A stretch of DNA of 64,000 nucleotides from JAPPLB01 sp965218555 (GCA_965218555.1 OZ244625.1:4712001-4776000); one strand, 5' to 3'; counted from the first letter of the stretch, positions 44,717 through 54,378 are shown. Made by a program: numbers and translations. The notes: a model not told the origin generated them from the sequence alone.

Positions 44717-45566
44717 CTAGACCGTTGCCGATGCGGTAATGGCCGGTGTTCTCCAGCGCGACACCCAGCAGCCCAGACATGGCGCTGATGGTCCAGCCGG
44801 CATTGAGACTCTCGGTGAGATGGCGGTCTCTTCCAATCATGTGCCACCCCCGACCTGCCGGCATTCCCAGTAGACCGCCGGCCACCAACATCAAGACTGC
44901 GCTGAGGCGCGCCGGAATCAGATTCGCGAGGTCATCCAGCCTTGCCGATGCCTTGCCCAGATACTCATACCTGCCGTGATAGCCGACCATGCTGTCCAGC
45001 GTGTTCAGAGCACGATAGCCGAAGGCGCCCGGGAACCCGAGCATCGCGAAAGCCAGCCACGGCCCGATGGAACTGTCGGTCGTGTTCTCGGCCACCGACT
45101 CGATTGCCGCCATCGACACCAAAGGGGGTGTCAGACTCCTCACGTCTCGACTGACCAAGCTTCTCAGATTGATCCGGGCTCCGTTGATCTTCGCGGCTTC
45201 CAAGGCTTGCTGCGTACTCTTCGCGGCTTTTACCAGACCCTTGACCGCAAAGGTCGTCTTCAACAGGAGTGCCCCACCGACTAGATAGGGAACAGGGCCG
45301 AGATTCCTCAGTCCAGTGGCGGCGAGCCAGACCAGCCCGCCACAGCCGACAGGCACGATCACGGCAAGTCCCAGACCAATTAGAAAGGGTGTCGTGGATC
45401 CCTCACTCGGCAGCGCTCTTTTCTCAATCCAAGAAACAGCAGTTCCCATCCACACGACCGGATGGAGCAACCTCGGCGGCTCTCTGAAGGCAAGATCCAG
45501 AAGCAGGGGCCCCAGCAGCATTGCCACATCCAGGTACCACTCGCCCGTCCACACTCGCCACTCCAC
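44717..45566 (-). pseudogene. cbiB: Adenosylcobinamide-phosphate synthase, 5-prime part, split by IS1380
   Basis: A polytopic membrane protein of the CbiB/CobD family: LLDLAFREPPRLLHPVVWMG, several hydrophobic helices, SRDVRSLTPPLVSMAAIESVAENTTDS, the FGYRALNTLDSMVGY segment and NAGWTISAMSGLLGVALEN. It joins aminopropanol phosphate to adenosylcobyric acid at the inner membrane. The frame now runs on into the element and stops at 44664, losing the last 38 or so residues and a membrane helix. The remainder is at 42875-42994. It directly follows cobS in the operon. Confidence 0.9.
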
Positions 45567-45584
45567 CCTGTGCTACTCCAATGG

Positions 45585-46349
45585 TCACAGCAGCGGCGAC
45601 CGGAACGCTATTGATGCACCGGCGGACAGGAATGCGGCGAGAATAAGCACCGAGACTTCCGAGATCTCGTTGACGGCTCCGTAGATGTCTCCTGTCAGAC
45701 CGCCCAGCAACCTTGCTACCCACGAGCCCACAGCCCACGAGATGGCGCTTGCTATGGCAAAAAGAACAACTCCCGGTATTCCGGTGAGTGCAATGGCAGC
45801 GGACAGGGTAATGCCAAGCCCTACGATCAATGGCCACTTGCCTTGTTCTCGAAAAAACATCGTGCCGAAACCCTCGCTTCTGACGTAAGGAAACAGTTCC
45901 ATCACCAGCAGCATCCCCCAGCGAGACAGACATGGAAAGAGCATTAGAACTGCCAGCCTGTTCACCTGGGGTAGGGCGGCGATAGCCGTAAACTTGATGA
46001 GCAACAGACTGATGAGTCCAACCACAGCAAAAGCTCCCACGTGAGGGTCCCTGAGTATCTCCAACCGCCGCTCGCGCTCAAAACCTCCCAACAGCGCATC
46101 GCAGCTATCCATGAAACCGTCCAGATGCAGAGCCCGGGTCAGCACCGCAAGAGCGGCTGTCAGAAGGGCACTAGTCAAAAGAGGTGGGAATGGCCCATTC
46201 AGTAGCAGGTCGGCAGCCGCCAGTATCGCTCCAAGCAACAACCCGACCAGTGGAAACCACATGCGGGCCGCGGCAAGATGGTCCGGTGCGCTTCTCGGCG
46301 CAATGGGGAGAATCGTCAGAAAACCAATGGCGGACCTCAGGCCGTTCAT
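45585..46349 (-). CDS. cobS: Adenosylcobinamide-GDP ribazoletransferase (cobalamin synthase)
   Basis: A 254-residue inner-membrane enzyme with multiple hydrophobic helices. The signatures are LTRALHLDGFMDSCDALLGG with the acidic metal-binding residues, ILRDPHVGAFAVVGL, and GGLTGDIYGAVNEISEV near the C terminus. It couples adenosylcobinamide-GDP with alpha-ribazole (or its phosphate) to form the B12 product. It overlaps cobT by four bases and precedes cbiB. No damage is seen. Confidence 0.95.
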   Translation of the reverse strand: MNGLRSAIGFLTILPIAPRSAPDHLAAARMWFPLVGLLLGAILAAADLLLNGPFPPLLTSALLTAALAVLTRALHLDGFMDSCDALLGGFERERRLEILRDPHVGAFAVVGLISLLLIKFTAIAALPQVNRLAVLMLFPCLSRWGMLLVMELFPYVRSEGFGTMFFREQGKWPLIVGLGITLSAAIALTGIPGVVLFAIASAISWAVGSWVARLLGGLTGDIYGAVNEISEVSVLILAAFLSAGASIAFRSPLL

Positions 46350-47440
46350 TGGTATTGGCCCTCCTCCTGCACAGTTTTTCTGTCGCGGTCCGTGACGCCC
46401 GCCTCATCAAAGGTCGACATTCTGGAAAGGCATGCCGCCGCCGCTTCGATGATGGGCATCGCCAGCACGGCGCCGGTTCCCTCACCCAGACGCATCCCCA
46501 GTTCCAGAAGCGGGGACATGTTCAGGTGCGACAGGACCGCTTGGTGTCCCCGCTCCTCCGATCGGTGCGAGGCAATCATGTAATCTCGAACGGCGGGACA
46601 CAGAAGGCGGGCCAGAAGCGCGGCTGCTCCGGAGATGAAGCCGTCCAAAACGACGGCGCGCCGCATCATGGCCCCTCCCAATACAACCCCGGCCAGCACA
46701 CCGATCTCGAACCCTCCCACTTTCTCCAGCACGTTCAGGGGATCAAGGGGGTCCGGCCGGTTTACCTCCAGCGCCCTCCGCACCACATCAATTTTTCTCT
46801 CCAATTGATCGGGCGTGCGTCCCGTGCCCCGTCCCGTCGTTTCCTCTGGACATCTGCCGGTAATGGCGGCTGTGATTGCGCTTGCAGGAGTGGTATTGCC
46901 GATGCCCATGTCCCCGGTGGCGATCAGGTCCGCACCGGACTCGGCGGCTTCGACGGCAAGGTTCACCCCAGCCGTAACACAAAGCTCCGCCTGCTGAGCG
47001 GACATGGCCGGCCCTCGAGTGATGTCGCGCGTGCCCCGTCCAGCGCCAGTAGAGCGGAGGTCGGCGTGACCTTGGATATTGCCCGCTACCCCCGCATCAA
47101 CGATGATCTGTCGAACTCCGAGCAGCCTTGACATGACACTGACAGCCGCGCTGCCTTGCAGGAAGTTCCGCACCATCTGCGCGGTGACCGCTTGGGGATA
47201 GCCTGTCACTCCCTGTTCGACGACACCGTGGTCTGCCGCCGCTACGATGACTACCTTGCCGCGGATCTGAGGCTTCTCGTTGGCGAAGATGCCGGCCAGT
47301 TGAACCGAAACGTCCTCAAGCCGACCCAGGCTGCCCGGAGGTTTGGTGAGACTGCACTGTCTGGCCTCGGCGCGGCGCATAGCCGCGGCGTTTAAAGGAC
47401 CAATCTCCTTTACAGCTTTGGCCAGAGTGATCTGTTCCAT
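46346..47440 (-). CDS. cobT: Nicotinate-nucleotide-dimethylbenzimidazole phosphoribosyltransferase
   Basis: A 364-residue CobT. Hallmarks are KPPGSLGRLEDVSVQLAGI, VVAAADHGVVEQGVTGYP, GDMGIGNTTPASAI, and VLDGFISGAAAL near the end, with the catalytic Glu in the GMRLGEGTGAVLAMP segment. It activates the lower ligand base. It is the first gene of the minus-strand cluster, its end overlapping the cobS start by four bases. It appears intact. Confidence 0.95.
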   Translation of the reverse strand: MEQITLAKAVKEIGPLNAAAMRRAEARQCSLTKPPGSLGRLEDVSVQLAGIFANEKPQIRGKVVIVAAADHGVVEQGVTGYPQAVTAQMVRNFLQGSAAVSVMSRLLGVRQIIVDAGVAGNIQGHADLRSTGAGRGTRDITRGPAMSAQQAELCVTAGVNLAVEAAESGADLIATGDMGIGNTTPASAITAAITGRCPEETTGRGTGRTPDQLERKIDVVRRALEVNRPDPLDPLNVLEKVGGFEIGVLAGVVLGGAMMRRAVVLDGFISGAAALLARLLCPAVRDYMIASHRSEERGHQAVLSHLNMSPLLELGMRLGEGTGAVLAMPIIEAAAACLSRMSTFDEAGVTDRDRKTVQEEGQYQ

Positions 47441-47854
47441 TCGGGGTCAGTCTAAGATCGGTAAGCGGCTGCAACGTTTGAAGCTGTTACCTGGGGCTGT
47501 CAAGAGCATTTCCAGCTTTTTATCGCCCGTCTCCCAAAAAAAATCGGGACGCCAATAACCCAGTAGAACCGCCGGGCGCAGCGCCAGTCAATCTGCTTCA
47601 TGTTTCGTTGCGCCGCGACAGTTCGCGTCGGTTCCTCGGGTTGAATGGGCGTGGCAAGCCGTTGCCGGGTGGCGGCACTCGGCAGGCCGTGCCTGTGCCC
47701 GCTCCAGCGAGTTCCTAACTCATCATCACAGTCCGCCGAGCAAACTCCAGGAAAGTTGTTTGTTAGAAGCACGTCGGGCTTTGAAATCGCCCCGGGCAAC
47801 GCCGTTGAGGGTGTCGGTGGGCACGGCAGGCAGTAGCGGGTAGAAGTGATTCTA
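47441..47854 (-). other. Leader region upstream of cobT
   Basis: About 410 bases with no gene. As the leader of a cobalamin operon it is where a riboswitch would be expected. A GGCGGACTGTGATGATGAG segment on the minus strand loosely recalls the B12 CCGCCACTGT block, but no matching B12 box or closing stem is visible, so no riboswitch is called. A run of A/T (TTTTTTTT on minus near 47540) could act as a terminator tail. The IS630 element begins at the right edge. Confidence 0.35.
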
Positions 47855-48976
47855 GTGTTGTGTCCCAGCTAATTCTTTACAGCGTTGCACTTTGTCAAGG
47901 ATAACATCAGCCGTGGCCTTCCAAACGAAAGGCTGCGGCTGGTGGTTCCAGCTGGAGAGCCAGGCATAGATGGAGCGCTGCAGCTCTTGAACACTACGGA
48001 ACGTACCGCGCCGGATCATGCGTTGGCTGATCAGGGCAAAGAAACGTTCGACCTGATGGAGCCAGGAACTGCTGGTGGGCGTAAAGTGAAAATGGAATCG
48101 TCGGCGCTTGCGAGGTTGGAGCCAGCGTTGGACGGCAGCGCCCTGGTGAGTGGAGTAGTTATCCATCACCAGATGCACCTCCAGGTCCGCCGGGACTTCC
48201 TTCTCGATTTGATGCAGGAACTTCACGAACTGCTTTCCCCGATGGCGCGGCAAGCAACTGGCGATGACTTTGCCGTTGACGATATTGAAAGCCGCGAACA
48301 GCGTCGTGGTGCCATGGCGTTTGTAATCATGGGTCTGGCGTTCGGGCCATCCGGGACGCAGCGGCAGCAGGGGAGCGGTCCGGTCCAGAGCCTGAATCTG
48401 GCTCTTCTCGTCCACGCAAAGCACCAGAGCCCGGTCGGGCGGGTCCAGATAAAGACCGACAATATCCCGCACCTTGGCCTCAAACTGGGGATCGTTGGAG
48501 ATCTTGAACTTCTCGACTCGGTGCGGCTGGATATCGAAACGCTGCCAGACTCGATGCACCATCATGCGCGATACCTGCAGGTGTTGGGCCAGGGTCCGAA
48601 CGCTCCACTGCGTCGCGTCGGCGGGTCGGGTCTTCAGCGTCACATCCAGAATCGCACGCTCCAGCTCGGGCGTCAGCACACGCCGCGACCGCTTGCGGGT
48701 CGGTTTCACCGTCAGGGCGCCCACGCCAGCCTGTTGGAACGCCGCCCGCGCTCGAATCACGGTCGGCCGCGACAGGCCCAACTCCCGAGCAATCGAGGAA
48801 TTGGCCACTCCCCGCTGAGCCAGCAGGATGATCCGGCATTTCTGCACCACCCGCTGCGGGGTATTTCCAGAACGCAGCAGCGTTTCCAGCTGTCGTAAGA
48901 TCGGTTCGTCAATGTCAAAAGCTGCAGCAGCGGTAAACATGCCACCCATGAAATCATGAGAGTGTGGAAATGTCAA
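47852..48976 (-). CDS. IS630-family transposase
   Basis: A 374-residue protein with an N-terminal helix-turn-helix (SSIARELGLSRPTVIRAR) and a DDE domain: the Asp of LCVDEKSQIQALDRT, the Asp of LVMDNYSTHQ and the Glu of WLHQVERFFALI. Starts at 48976, 48949 or 48940 are possible. The stop codon TAG is completed by the TA target duplication just outside the element, so the reading frame ends exactly at the insertion edge. Confidence 0.93.
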   Translation of the reverse strand: MTFPHSHDFMGGMFTAAAAFDIDEPILRQLETLLRSGNTPQRVVQKCRIILLAQRGVANSSIARELGLSRPTVIRARAAFQQAGVGALTVKPTRKRSRRVLTPELERAILDVTLKTRPADATQWSVRTLAQHLQVSRMMVHRVWQRFDIQPHRVEKFKISNDPQFEAKVRDIVGLYLDPPDRALVLCVDEKSQIQALDRTAPLLPLRPGWPERQTHDYKRHGTTTLFAAFNIVNGKVIASCLPRHRGKQFVKFLHQIEKEVPADLEVHLVMDNYSTHQGAAVQRWLQPRKRRRFHFHFTPTSSSWLHQVERFFALISQRMIRRGTFRSVQELQRSIYAWLSSWNHQPQPFVWKATADVILDKVQRCKELAGTQH

Positions 48977-48997
48977 CTGTTACACGGGACGGGACAC
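47855..48997 (+). mobile_element. IS630-family insertion sequence
   Basis: A 1143-base element flanked by the TA dinucleotide duplication expected of IS630/Tc1 elements (47853-47854 and 48998-48999). The tips are inverted repeats beginning GTGT and sharing GTCCC a few bases in. It carries one transposase on the minus strand. It lies in the gap between the cobalamin operon leader and the polysaccharide deacetylase gene and breaks no recognisable gene. Confidence 0.9.
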
Positions 48998-49120
48998 TAG
49001 TCTCCTTTTCCAACCGGGACTGTAGCCTAACTGCGAGCGATTTCAGAGAATGTATCGGGGTTCATACAAGGGAGCCTTGCCAGCCTTCGTGGCCCGCACC
49101 TCCGATCCAAGCCTCAGCCT

Positions 49121-49975
49121 CTAGTCGGCTTTGGCGAGTCTGTTGCGAATCGGCTCGTAAGGATCGTCCGGGCCAACATTCGGATCGACATATCGCACCA
49201 GATCTCGCATTGCGATCACCGTGCAGCCCTGTTCTTTCAGGTACTCCATGTAACGAATGAAGTCCTCAGTGCCGGTGTGAACCCAAGGGTGCTCGACGGC
49301 AGGCACTCCGTGGAACGTCAGCACGGCAATCTTGCCGTCCTTTGCTTGATCCACTGCCCACACGAGGTCTTCGAACCCCCATTGAGGACCTGCGTAGCCG
49401 GTCGTCGGAATCAGGAGGGGGTGATCCTGAGCGGGGTCATACGGGAGTCCGCGCGCCCCCCTGCCTCCGTCAGGTTTCTCGGGACTCACTCCTCGGCGCG
49501 CAAAGACGTATTGCCTTTCGGCGAGAACTTCGACCACCGGTAAGCTGTGACGCCACCCTGGATACACGAAGGTCTCAGGTCTCGGAATGCCGTGCTGCTC
49601 GCAACGCTGCTCAATGAGTTCGAGATTGGAGCGGATCTCACCTTTGGAGAGCTTGGTCATGTTGGGATGGGAGCCCGTATGGTTGCCGACTTCGAACCCG
49701 AGTTCATGCATCTGACGGACGTCTTCCCACGAGACGTAGCGCTCCTTGTTCGGGTCATCTTCGTATCCGAGCCCTTCGGTGACATAGAAGGACGCTCCGA
49801 ATCCATATTCCACCAGCTTGGGAGCGACAAACAAAATATCCGACTTGTTGCCATCGTCAAACGTCAATACGACAAGGCCGTCCGGAATGGGAGCCAATCC
49901 GGATTCTGACGGGACGTTGCAGGCACCAACAGCAGCGACTAGCAATGCGGTGGCCAAGCGATGCTTCCGTCCCAT
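49121..49975 (-). CDS. Polysaccharide deacetylase (NodB-type) lipoprotein
   Basis: About 284 residues started at 49975 (MGRKHRLATALL) with a lipobox (VAAVGACNVP). The NodB domain shows LTFDDGNKSD (metal Asp pair), HTGSHPNM (metal His pair), a VYPGWRH segment and LTFHGVP near the end. Such envelope enzymes de-N-acetylate chitin-like or peptidoglycan glycans; de-O-acetylation is also known. An in-frame extension to 50050 has no signal peptide. IS21 copy 2 lies just upstream, about 115 bases before the chosen start. Confidence 0.9.
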   Translation of the reverse strand: MGRKHRLATALLVAAVGACNVPSESGLAPIPDGLVVLTFDDGNKSDILFVAPKLVEYGFGASFYVTEGLGYEDDPNKERYVSWEDVRQMHELGFEVGNHTGSHPNMTKLSKGEIRSNLELIEQRCEQHGIPRPETFVYPGWRHSLPVVEVLAERQYVFARRGVSPEKPDGGRGARGLPYDPAQDHPLLIPTTGYAGPQWGFEDLVWAVDQAKDGKIAVLTFHGVPAVEHPWVHTGTEDFIRYMEYLKEQGCTVIAMRDLVRYVDPNVGPDDPYEPIRNRLAKAD

Positions 49976-50216
49976 AGTCGCTTCTAGTGTACGTGCGGAA
50001 ACGTGCTGTTGGCTTGAACGTGGAAGACCTGACGGAAACAAGCTTCTCAATGACTTCGAAGACCCTCTCTATTGACGAAGCAGCCCCTTCTGTAAGCGCC
50101 GGAGCGAAAATAGACCACAGGGCGGCCGTTTGAGGCCGCTGGTGGCGGAGCAAAACTAGACCGCCCGCCAGCATTTCATAAAACATTTTTGGGGTGTTTT
50201 GTGTGATGCAGGAGGG

Positions 50217-51716
50217 ATGTACTCTGTGGAGCTGTACGCACGCGTTCGCCGAGCGGTCTTTGTCGAAGGGGTCAGCGAGAGAGAAGCGGCGCAGCGCTTC
50301 GGGCTGGCGCGCGAGACCGTGTGCAAGATGCTGCGCTACGCCGCGCCGCCGGGCTATCGGCGGCAGAAGCCGATTCGACGCCCGAAGCTCGACGCCTACA
50401 CGCCGATCATCGACCAGATCCTGGAGACGGACCTAGCGCTGCCGAAGAAGCAACGGCACACGGCGAAACGTATCTTCGAACGACTCCGAGACGAGCACGA
50501 CTTCGCGGGCGGCTACACCATCATCAAAGACTACGTGCGGCTGAAGCGGACCTCGCAGCGCGAGATGTTCGTGCCGCTGACGCATCCGCCGGGGCACGCC
50601 CAGGCGGACTTCGGCGAGGCGCAAGTGGAGATCGGCGGGGTGCTGGCGAAGGCGCACTACTTCGTCATCGATCTACCCCACAGCGACGAGAGTTACGTGC
50701 GGGCATTTCCGGCCGAGACGACGGAAGCTTTCTTGGAGGGGCACGTCGAGGCGTTTCGCTACTGGGGTGGCGTGCCGCGACGGATTCTCTACGACAACAC
50801 AACGCTGGCGGTGGCGCGGATCCTAGGCGACGGGACGCGGCAGAAGACGCAGGCGTTCTCGGAGCTGCAGTCGCACTACTTGTTCGCAGAGCGTTTTGGG
50901 AGGCCGGGCAAGGGAAACGACAAGGGGAAGGTCGAGAACCTTGTGAAGGTCGCCCGACGGAGCTTCTTCGTACCGCGGCCCCGGTTCCCCAGTTGGGCAG
51001 CGTTGAACGTATGGCTGGAAGAGCAGTGCCGCAAGAGGCGAGAGCGCCGGCAACGCGGGCATCGAGAGAAGATCGGAGAGCGCTTCGAGCGTGATCGACA
51101 AGCGCTGTTAGCGCTGCCGGCAGCGGCGTATGAGGCCTGCGAGACACGTCCTGGGAGAGTGACGTCGTTGTCGCTGGTGCGCTACCACACCAACGACTAC
51201 TCGGTGCCGACCAAGTACGGACACCGCCAAGTGCTCATCAAGGGCTATGTGGACAAAGTCGTCATCTGCGCCGGCAGCGAGGAGATCGCACGGCATCGGC
51301 GCAGCTATGGGCGTGAGGGGCTGATCTTTCACCCGCTGCACTATCTGGCCCTACTGGAGCGCAAGACCGGAGCACTCGAGCAAGCAGCGCCGCTGGAAGG
51401 CTGGCAGTTGCCCGAGGAGTTTGCTGGACTGCGCCGGCTGCTCGAAGCGCGGCTCGGCAAGGCTGGAGCTCGAGAGTATGTCCAGGTACTGCGTCTGCTC
51501 GAGGACGTTCCGCTCGAAGAAGTCCGTGCTGCCGTAGGGGACGCCTTACGGCTCGGCGCGATCTCTTTCGATGCCGTCAAGCATCTCGTGCTGTGTCGCA
51601 TCGAACAGCGCCCACCCCGGCTGGAACTTGAGAATTATCCCCATCTGCCCACGGCGCGGGTGGCGACGACCGCAGCGGCGGACTATCTGGCGCTGGTGGA
51701 CGCGGGAGCCGAGTGA
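50217..51716 (+). CDS. istA: IS21-family transposase IstA, copy 2
   Basis: About 500 residues and the same DDE motifs as copy 1 (HAQADFGEA, LYDNTTLA, NDKGKVENLV). It differs from copy 1 by a Ser for Cys near the start, Cys for Arg in the HTH (ETVCKML) and Thr for Arg near the C terminus (RVATTAA), plus silent changes. The Cys in the HTH could weaken end binding. Start ambiguity is as for copy 1 (TTG 50199, ATG 50217, GTG 50226). Confidence 0.95.
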   Translation: MYSVELYARVRRAVFVEGVSEREAAQRFGLARETVCKMLRYAAPPGYRRQKPIRRPKLDAYTPIIDQILETDLALPKKQRHTAKRIFERLRDEHDFAGGYTIIKDYVRLKRTSQREMFVPLTHPPGHAQADFGEAQVEIGGVLAKAHYFVIDLPHSDESYVRAFPAETTEAFLEGHVEAFRYWGGVPRRILYDNTTLAVARILGDGTRQKTQAFSELQSHYLFAERFGRPGKGNDKGKVENLVKVARRSFFVPRPRFPSWAALNVWLEEQCRKRRERRQRGHREKIGERFERDRQALLALPAAAYEACETRPGRVTSLSLVRYHTNDYSVPTKYGHRQVLIKGYVDKVVICAGSEEIARHRRSYGREGLIFHPLHYLALLERKTGALEQAAPLEGWQLPEEFAGLRRLLEARLGKAGAREYVQVLRLLEDVPLEEVRAAVGDALRLGAISFDAVKHLVLCRIEQRPPRLELENYPHLPTARVATTAAADYLALVDAGAE

Positions 51717-52480
51717 CGGCCAAGCCGAAAGTGCTGCTGGAAGCGCAGCTGAAGGCGCTGCGGCTGCCAACCTTCCTGCGCGAGTACGACAAAGTGGCGC
51801 GGCAATGCGCGGCCGAAGGTCTGGACTGTCCGCGCTATCTGCTGCGACTCAGTGAGCTGGAGCTGCTCGATCGCGAACAGCGCGCCACCGAGCGCCGCAT
51901 CAAGACCGCCAAGTTCCCGGTGCTCAAGAGCCTGGAGACCTTCGAGTTCCGCTCGATTCCGTCGCTGAACAAGAGCTTGGTCCTGGAGCTGGCGCGCTCG
52001 GAGTATCTGGATCGCAGAGAGAACGTGCTGGCGCTGGGCAACTCCGGTACGGGCAAGACGCACCTTGCCCTGGCGTTGGGGCTGGCCGCTTGTCAGAAAG
52101 GCTATCGGGTCCGCTTTGCCACCGCCGCGGCGCTGGTCCACGAGTTGCTCGAGGCGCGTGACGACAAACGTCTCCTGCGCTTGCAAAAACAGCTGGCCAA
52201 GCAAGACCTGCTGATCGTCGACGAGCTGGGCTACGTCCCCTTGTCGAAGACGGGCTCGGAGTTACTGTTCGAGATCTTCAGCCAGCGCTACGAGCGGGCC
52301 TCGACGCTGGTCACCTCGAACCTACCCTTCAACGAGTGGACGGAGATCTTCGGCTCCGAGCGGCTGACCGGCGCTTTGCTGGATCGTCTCACCCACCACG
52401 TCCATATCTTGGAGATGAACGCCGAGAGCTACCGTCTCCAGCAGAGTAAGCGTTCCCGGAAGCGTTCTTCCTCCCCCTGA
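51713..52480 (+). CDS. istB: IS21-family ATP-binding helper IstB, copy 2
   Basis: A 255-residue AAA+ helper with an amino-acid sequence matching copy 1, including Walker A GNSGTGKTH and Walker B LLIVDELGY. The GTG start overlaps the istA stop by four bases. The element's right end, with an inverted repeat and a non-coding tail of about 180 bases, follows. Confidence 0.95.
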   Translation: MTAKPKVLLEAQLKALRLPTFLREYDKVARQCAAEGLDCPRYLLRLSELELLDREQRATERRIKTAKFPVLKSLETFEFRSIPSLNKSLVLELARSEYLDRRENVLALGNSGTGKTHLALALGLAACQKGYRVRFATAAALVHELLEARDDKRLLRLQKQLAKQDLLIVDELGYVPLSKTGSELLFEIFSQRYERASTLVTSNLPFNEWTEIFGSERLTGALLDRLTHHVHILEMNAESYRLQQSKRSRKRSSSP

Positions 52481-52665
52481 TCCCCCCGCCCAGCCGCCGG
52501 CTGTTTCGAGGGGCTTCCACTACGTCCGGGGCCGCCTTAACAGGCGTCCCCCGACTTCGCTCCAGCCCCCAAAACAGCCGCTTTCAGAAACGAGTCCTAT
52601 CCCCGAGATGGTCTACTTTTACTCCGCCCCAGTGGCCTAATTTTGCTCCGCCCTTGACACCCTTC

Positions 52666-52860
52666 CCACGGTATCCGATACCGTACTGAAGAAATGCGTC
52701 ATGCAGATCGATGGCAGCAAGCCGAAGACATCCCGCGCCCCGCTGATTCACCATTCTTCGAGCGGGACTTTCGCGAGTTGCGAGGGCAAGTGGAAGCGCT
52801 TGCTCGGTAACGGGTCGGGCGGCCGGAAAAAGCCAGTCGGGGCGCCGATCCTCCATAATG
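52666..52860 (+). pseudogene. C-terminal fragment of a sulfatase gene
   Basis: Directly beside IS21 copy 2, the frame reads SKPKTSRAPLIHHSSSGTF and then GKWKRLLGNGSGGRKKPVGAP. It aligns with the last third of the neighbouring sulfatase (RKPKTPRAPVIHHSSRGMF, GKWKLVFGNGSGGREKPVGAP) but is diverged and has lost the equivalent of several codons. It is the tail of a second sulfatase, whose body is gone, and ends just before the next sulfatase gene starts. Confidence 0.8.
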
Positions 52861-52867
52861 ATGGGCC

Positions 52868-54324
52868 ATGCTCGTCCGACTCAGCGTTGTCTTGACACTC
52901 GCGTTGCTTCCCCTCCCCGGCGCGTCGCCGAACATCGTCTTCATCCTGGCGGATGACATGGGCTACGGCGATGTGCAGGCGCTGAATCCAGAGTCACGTA
53001 TCCCGACACCCCACTTGAACCGACTTGCTGCCCAGGGAATCACCTTCACCGATGCCCATACGCCTTCAGCCGTCTGCATCCCAACTCGCTACGGTCTGCT
53101 CACGGGCCGCTACGCCTGGCGTACACGGCTGAAGAAGGGCGTTCTCAACGGCTATGGTGAACCCCTGATCGAGCCGGGACGACAGACGGTGGCGTCGTTC
53201 CTCCAGAGACATGGTTACCACACAGGGATGGTCGGCAAGTGGCACCTGGGACTGGGCTTCGCCAAGACCGCTGACGGCTCCTTTGACTTCTCGAAGCCCG
53301 TCTCAGACGGACCGCACACGCGGGGGTTCAAGTATTCCTTCATCATTCCGGCATCACTGGACTTTCCACCATACATTTACATCCGGGATGGTGCGATCGA
53401 GCGATTCCCCCTGGTAACGCAACCAGCTCAGAAATTCCCGGCGTTTCTACGGTACGGCGAGCGCCAGTCAGACCTGATCATGGAGAACGTTCTCGACGAT
53501 CTCGCGTTCGAGGCTGGCCGCTACATCAAGCAGCGGGCGGCAGTAGACCAGCCGTTCTTTCTCTATCTGGCCCTGACGGCGCCGCACAAGCCGGTATTGC
53601 CCCAGCGGCGCTTCCGCGACCGCACGACCATTGGTCCGTACGGTGACTTCGTGGCCCAGGTGGACGCCACGGTCGGTGACGTTCTCAATGCCTTGGACGA
53701 TTCCGGGGCCGCGGACAACACGCTCGTGATCTATACGAGCGATAACGGCTCGTTCATGTACAGACTGGACAGCAGCGATAGCCCAGACCACGTGGACGAC
53801 GAGACCATCCAAGCCTACCGCTCCGACCGCCACCAGGCCAACCACGTCTTCCGCGGCACGAAGGCCGACATCTGGAAACCGGGCATCATGTGCCCTTCTT
53901 CGTTCGCTGGTCGGGGACGATCGAACCGGGGTCGAAAGCCACCGACACGATCTGCCTGACGGATTTCTTCAGCACAGTATCGGAGATCGTGGAAGAGAAC
54001 CTGCCGGATGACACGGCTGAGGACAGCGTCAGCTTCCTGGCGCAGATCAAGGGCCGCAAGCCGAAGACGCCCCGCGCCCCGGTGATTCACCATTCTTCGA
54101 GAGGGATGTTCGCGATTCGCGATGGCAAGTGGAAGCTCGTGTTCGGCAACGGGTCGGGCGGTCGGGAGAAGCCTGTCGGGGCTCCGTTTGAAAAGCCCTA
54201 CCAACTTTTCGACATGTCTGCTGATATCGGGGAGCGCGCGAACGTAATTGCTCAGCACGCTGAGATGGCGGAGCGGCTGGAGAAGGCATTCGCGGATCTG
54301 CGGTCCAAGGGTAGGAGCCGATGA
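52868..54324 (+). pseudogene. Exported arylsulfatase with a frameshift
   Basis: A type I sulfatase: signal peptide, NIVFILADDMGYGD with metal Asps, the formylglycine motif CIPTR (in SAVCIPTRYGLLTGR), GKWHLG, APHKPV and YTSDNGS. The first frame goes off at about 53879, where the conserved WKPGHHVPFFVRW segment is split. The true continuation (VPFFVRWSGTIEPGS onward to RSKGRSR) is in the next frame. One additional G in a GGG run would restore a protein of about 485 residues. Activity would need a formylglycine-generating enzyme, not seen here. It probably desulfates marine or host glycans. Confidence 0.85.
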
Positions 54325-54378
54325 AGGCACCCCCGACGGCACCAGCCGTAAAACAGGAAGCGCATCACCGGCAACCCC

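Larger units (their letters stand above)
50091..52659 (+). mobile_element. IS21-family insertion sequence, copy 2
   Basis: The same 2569-base element as at 18483-21051, in the same orientation, with its own 6-base target duplication CCCTTC (50085-50090 and 52660-52665). Different duplications show that the two copies inserted independently rather than forming a composite transposon. To its right the sequence continues into a decayed sulfatase fragment. Confidence 0.95.

Noticed and set aside
46184..47131. Plus-strand frame across cobS/cobT
   Set aside because: Shadow of cobT and cobS, which have full family motifs on the minus strand.
47560..47830. Second cobalamin riboswitch before cobT
   Set aside because: Only a loose GGCGGACTGTG match on the minus strand; the GAGACCTxCC-type B12 box and closing stem are missing.
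18483..52659. The two IS21 copies as ends of a composite transposon
   Set aside because: Each copy has its own distinct target duplication (CGCTGG and CCCTTC), so they inserted separately.
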